NCBI GenBank assembly: GCA_905182985.1
Contig: CAJJDN010000009.1
Location: forward strand, 855,056-919,055
Length of the DNA stretch: 64,000 bases
DNA from: Paramecium sonneborni
Taxonomy: Eukaryota > Ciliophora > Oligohymenophorea > Peniculida > Parameciidae
Direction of reading: 5' to 3'
Part shown: one piece after another, positions 62,885 through 64,000 of the stretch
How the letters are laid out: every line of letters begins with the position of its first letter
How positions within the stretch are numbered: position 1 is the stretch's first letter
The notes under the pieces: generated by a model
Databases searched by the model: none
Told to the model about the DNA's origin: nothing
The model's input: the letters and a program-made list of their open reading frames with translations, nothing else
Position numbers and translations under genes: made by a program

Positions 62885-63243
62885 AAAAAAAAGAAATTCA
62901 TATATCAAATTGAATTATTAAAGGTGATTTGTTTTTTTTAACAACTTTATTTAGAAAGTCTTAGCATAATAATCAACAGTATAAACAGCAATGAAATATG
63001 TAAAAGGAAGCGTCAATGATGATAAATGAAGAAGGAAAGGGAAAAAATGTCAGAAAAATAAATAATCTCATTTGAATATAATGAAAAATTTTTTTTCATA
63101 TATTCAACTCTAATAACTTAAAGATAAAATATGTATAATTTAATCTGATTTAAAATATACTGATTTCAAATTCTCATTTTAACTACTCATAATCAAAGTA
63201 ATAGAAATTCAATAATTAAAAAAACAATTAAGTAGTGCATTAG
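62885..63243. other. Unique subtelomeric spacer
   Basis: AT-rich sequence of about 360 bp between the repeat array and the truncated WD40 gene. No gene was seen. Confidence 0.5.
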
Positions 63244-63972
63244 ATGGAATCTAATTAAAATGAAGGGGAAGTTTATTAAGGAAAAAAGAATTATATAAAA
63301 TTTTAGCATCTATTTAAAGTTGTAATTGAAATTCTCAGAAAAAATAAATATTGGATTTTCTTGAATTTTTTGAAAAGAAAGATCATGAAAAGTTATTTTA
63401 AAGTTTTTCAAATTAGATTGAAAACTTTATGAAAGTTAAAAAGTAAATAATTAAGATCACAAATATTTTGAGAAATATTTAAGATCATTCTTTTAGTAAA
63501 AATGACATTTCCACAGAAATGTATGAAGAGGAAAGATGAAATCTAATGAAGAAAATTGCAGGAAATAAGGAAATTATTAATTTTCTAAAATTATTAGTTC
63601 ATCTCACTTGCAATGATTTAAAATTTATTCAATGTGGTTTAAATGGACTTAATTTATTAGTAGGCAGGAAGGCTATTTGAACTAACCATAACTTTGAAAA
63701 CATCTGATTAAAGAATACTTCTTTGATTGGTGCAAATTTTTAAAGATGTAACCAGAGTGCTGTTGAATGGAGCTCTAATGTTGAATTGTAAGTGGAGGAA
63801 CATAAAAACCAATGAATTAAATTAATTGGGGGGTTGTATTAATTACAAGTCAGTATGCTTCTCACCTGATGGAACTACTTTAGCATCTGGTAGTGCATAA
63901 AGTCAATCAGATTATGGGATGTTAAAACAGTATTATAAAAAGCCAAATTAGATGGTCATAGTAGTTATGTAT
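63244..63972 (+). pseudogene. WD40-family gene truncated by telomere addition
   Basis: Frame pieces match a large Paramecium protein family with a helical N-terminus, pentapeptide-like repeats and C-terminal WD40 repeats. From ATG 63244 (MESNQNEGEVYQGKK) the reading is interrupted by TGAs. Later pieces read KNDISTEMYEEE, CNDLKFIQCGLNGLNLL, NTSLIGANF (pentapeptide-like) and, near the end, CFSPDGTTLASGS with SIRLWDVK and LDGHSSYVW, a typical WD40 repeat. The sequence stops inside that repeat at the first telomeric base (63973), so the remaining WD40 blades are missing. Frameshifts along the piece show decay as well as truncation. The family is recognised from motif order; the exact parent gene is not known. 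Confidence 0.75.
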
Positions 63973-64000
63973 GGGTTTGGGGTTGGGTTTGGGTTTGGGG
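63973..64000 (+). repeat. Macronuclear telomere, mixed G3T3/G4T2
   Basis: The last 28 bases are GGGTTT, GGGGTT, GGGTTT, GGGTTT and GGGG on the plus strand, running 5' to 3' toward the end. The mixture of GGGTTT and GGGGTT units is characteristic of Paramecium telomeres and places the chromosome end at the right edge of the window. Confidence 0.97.

Overview
The window is the right-hand end of a macronuclear chromosome of a Paramecium-type ciliate (P. tetraurelia or a close relative). Four signs agree. The DNA is very AT-rich. Long frames are open only when TAA and TAG are read as glutamine and TGA as the sole stop. Introns are 20-31 nt GT...AG. The last 28 bases are mixed GGGTTT/GGGGTT telomeric repeats. 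All CDS calls use that code; splice sites were placed by eye from frame restoration and family motifs, and in nearly every multi-exon gene the spliced length came out as a multiple of three.

Layout. 1-2.6 kb: a duplicated segment around an assembly gap, with one small gene. 2.6-12.7 kb: a RasGEF-domain protein, a TPPP/p25-like protein, a CaMK-like kinase, a zinc-ribbon protein, a lipid-anchored MORN protein, a multi-pass membrane protein and a degenerate kinase. 13-24.7 kb: a two-TM membrane protein broken by a poly-A frameshift, a 1,609-aa type I membrane protein, an AGC-like kinase and a SAPS-like phosphatase regulator. 24.8-35 kb: adenylosuccinate synthetase, EFHB/CFAP21, a broken small gene, a RING-CH ligase, a coiled-coil protein, a PTB-like RNA-binding protein and mitochondrial ribosomal protein bS16m with a long extension. 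35-51 kb: a second degenerate kinase, a USP deubiquitinase, a LigB-type dioxygenase, ARMC9, a second two-TM protein, a damaged EGF-like gene, a pyruvate-kinase-like protein without catalytic motifs, and farnesylated PEX19.

51.6-62.9 kb is a repeat zone: a decayed Tc1/mariner-type transposase, then an array containing two further transposase relics and four copies of a COPI-associated membrane protein gene, with single N bases exactly at repeat junctions. The window closes with a WD40-family gene cut off by telomere addition.

Several products point to cilia (TPPP, EFHB, ARMC9, possibly MORN), as expected for a ciliate, but there is no operon logic. Genes are packed very tightly: 19-36 bp between some divergent starts and 9 bp between one convergent pair. 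No tRNA, rRNA or CRISPR array was seen.
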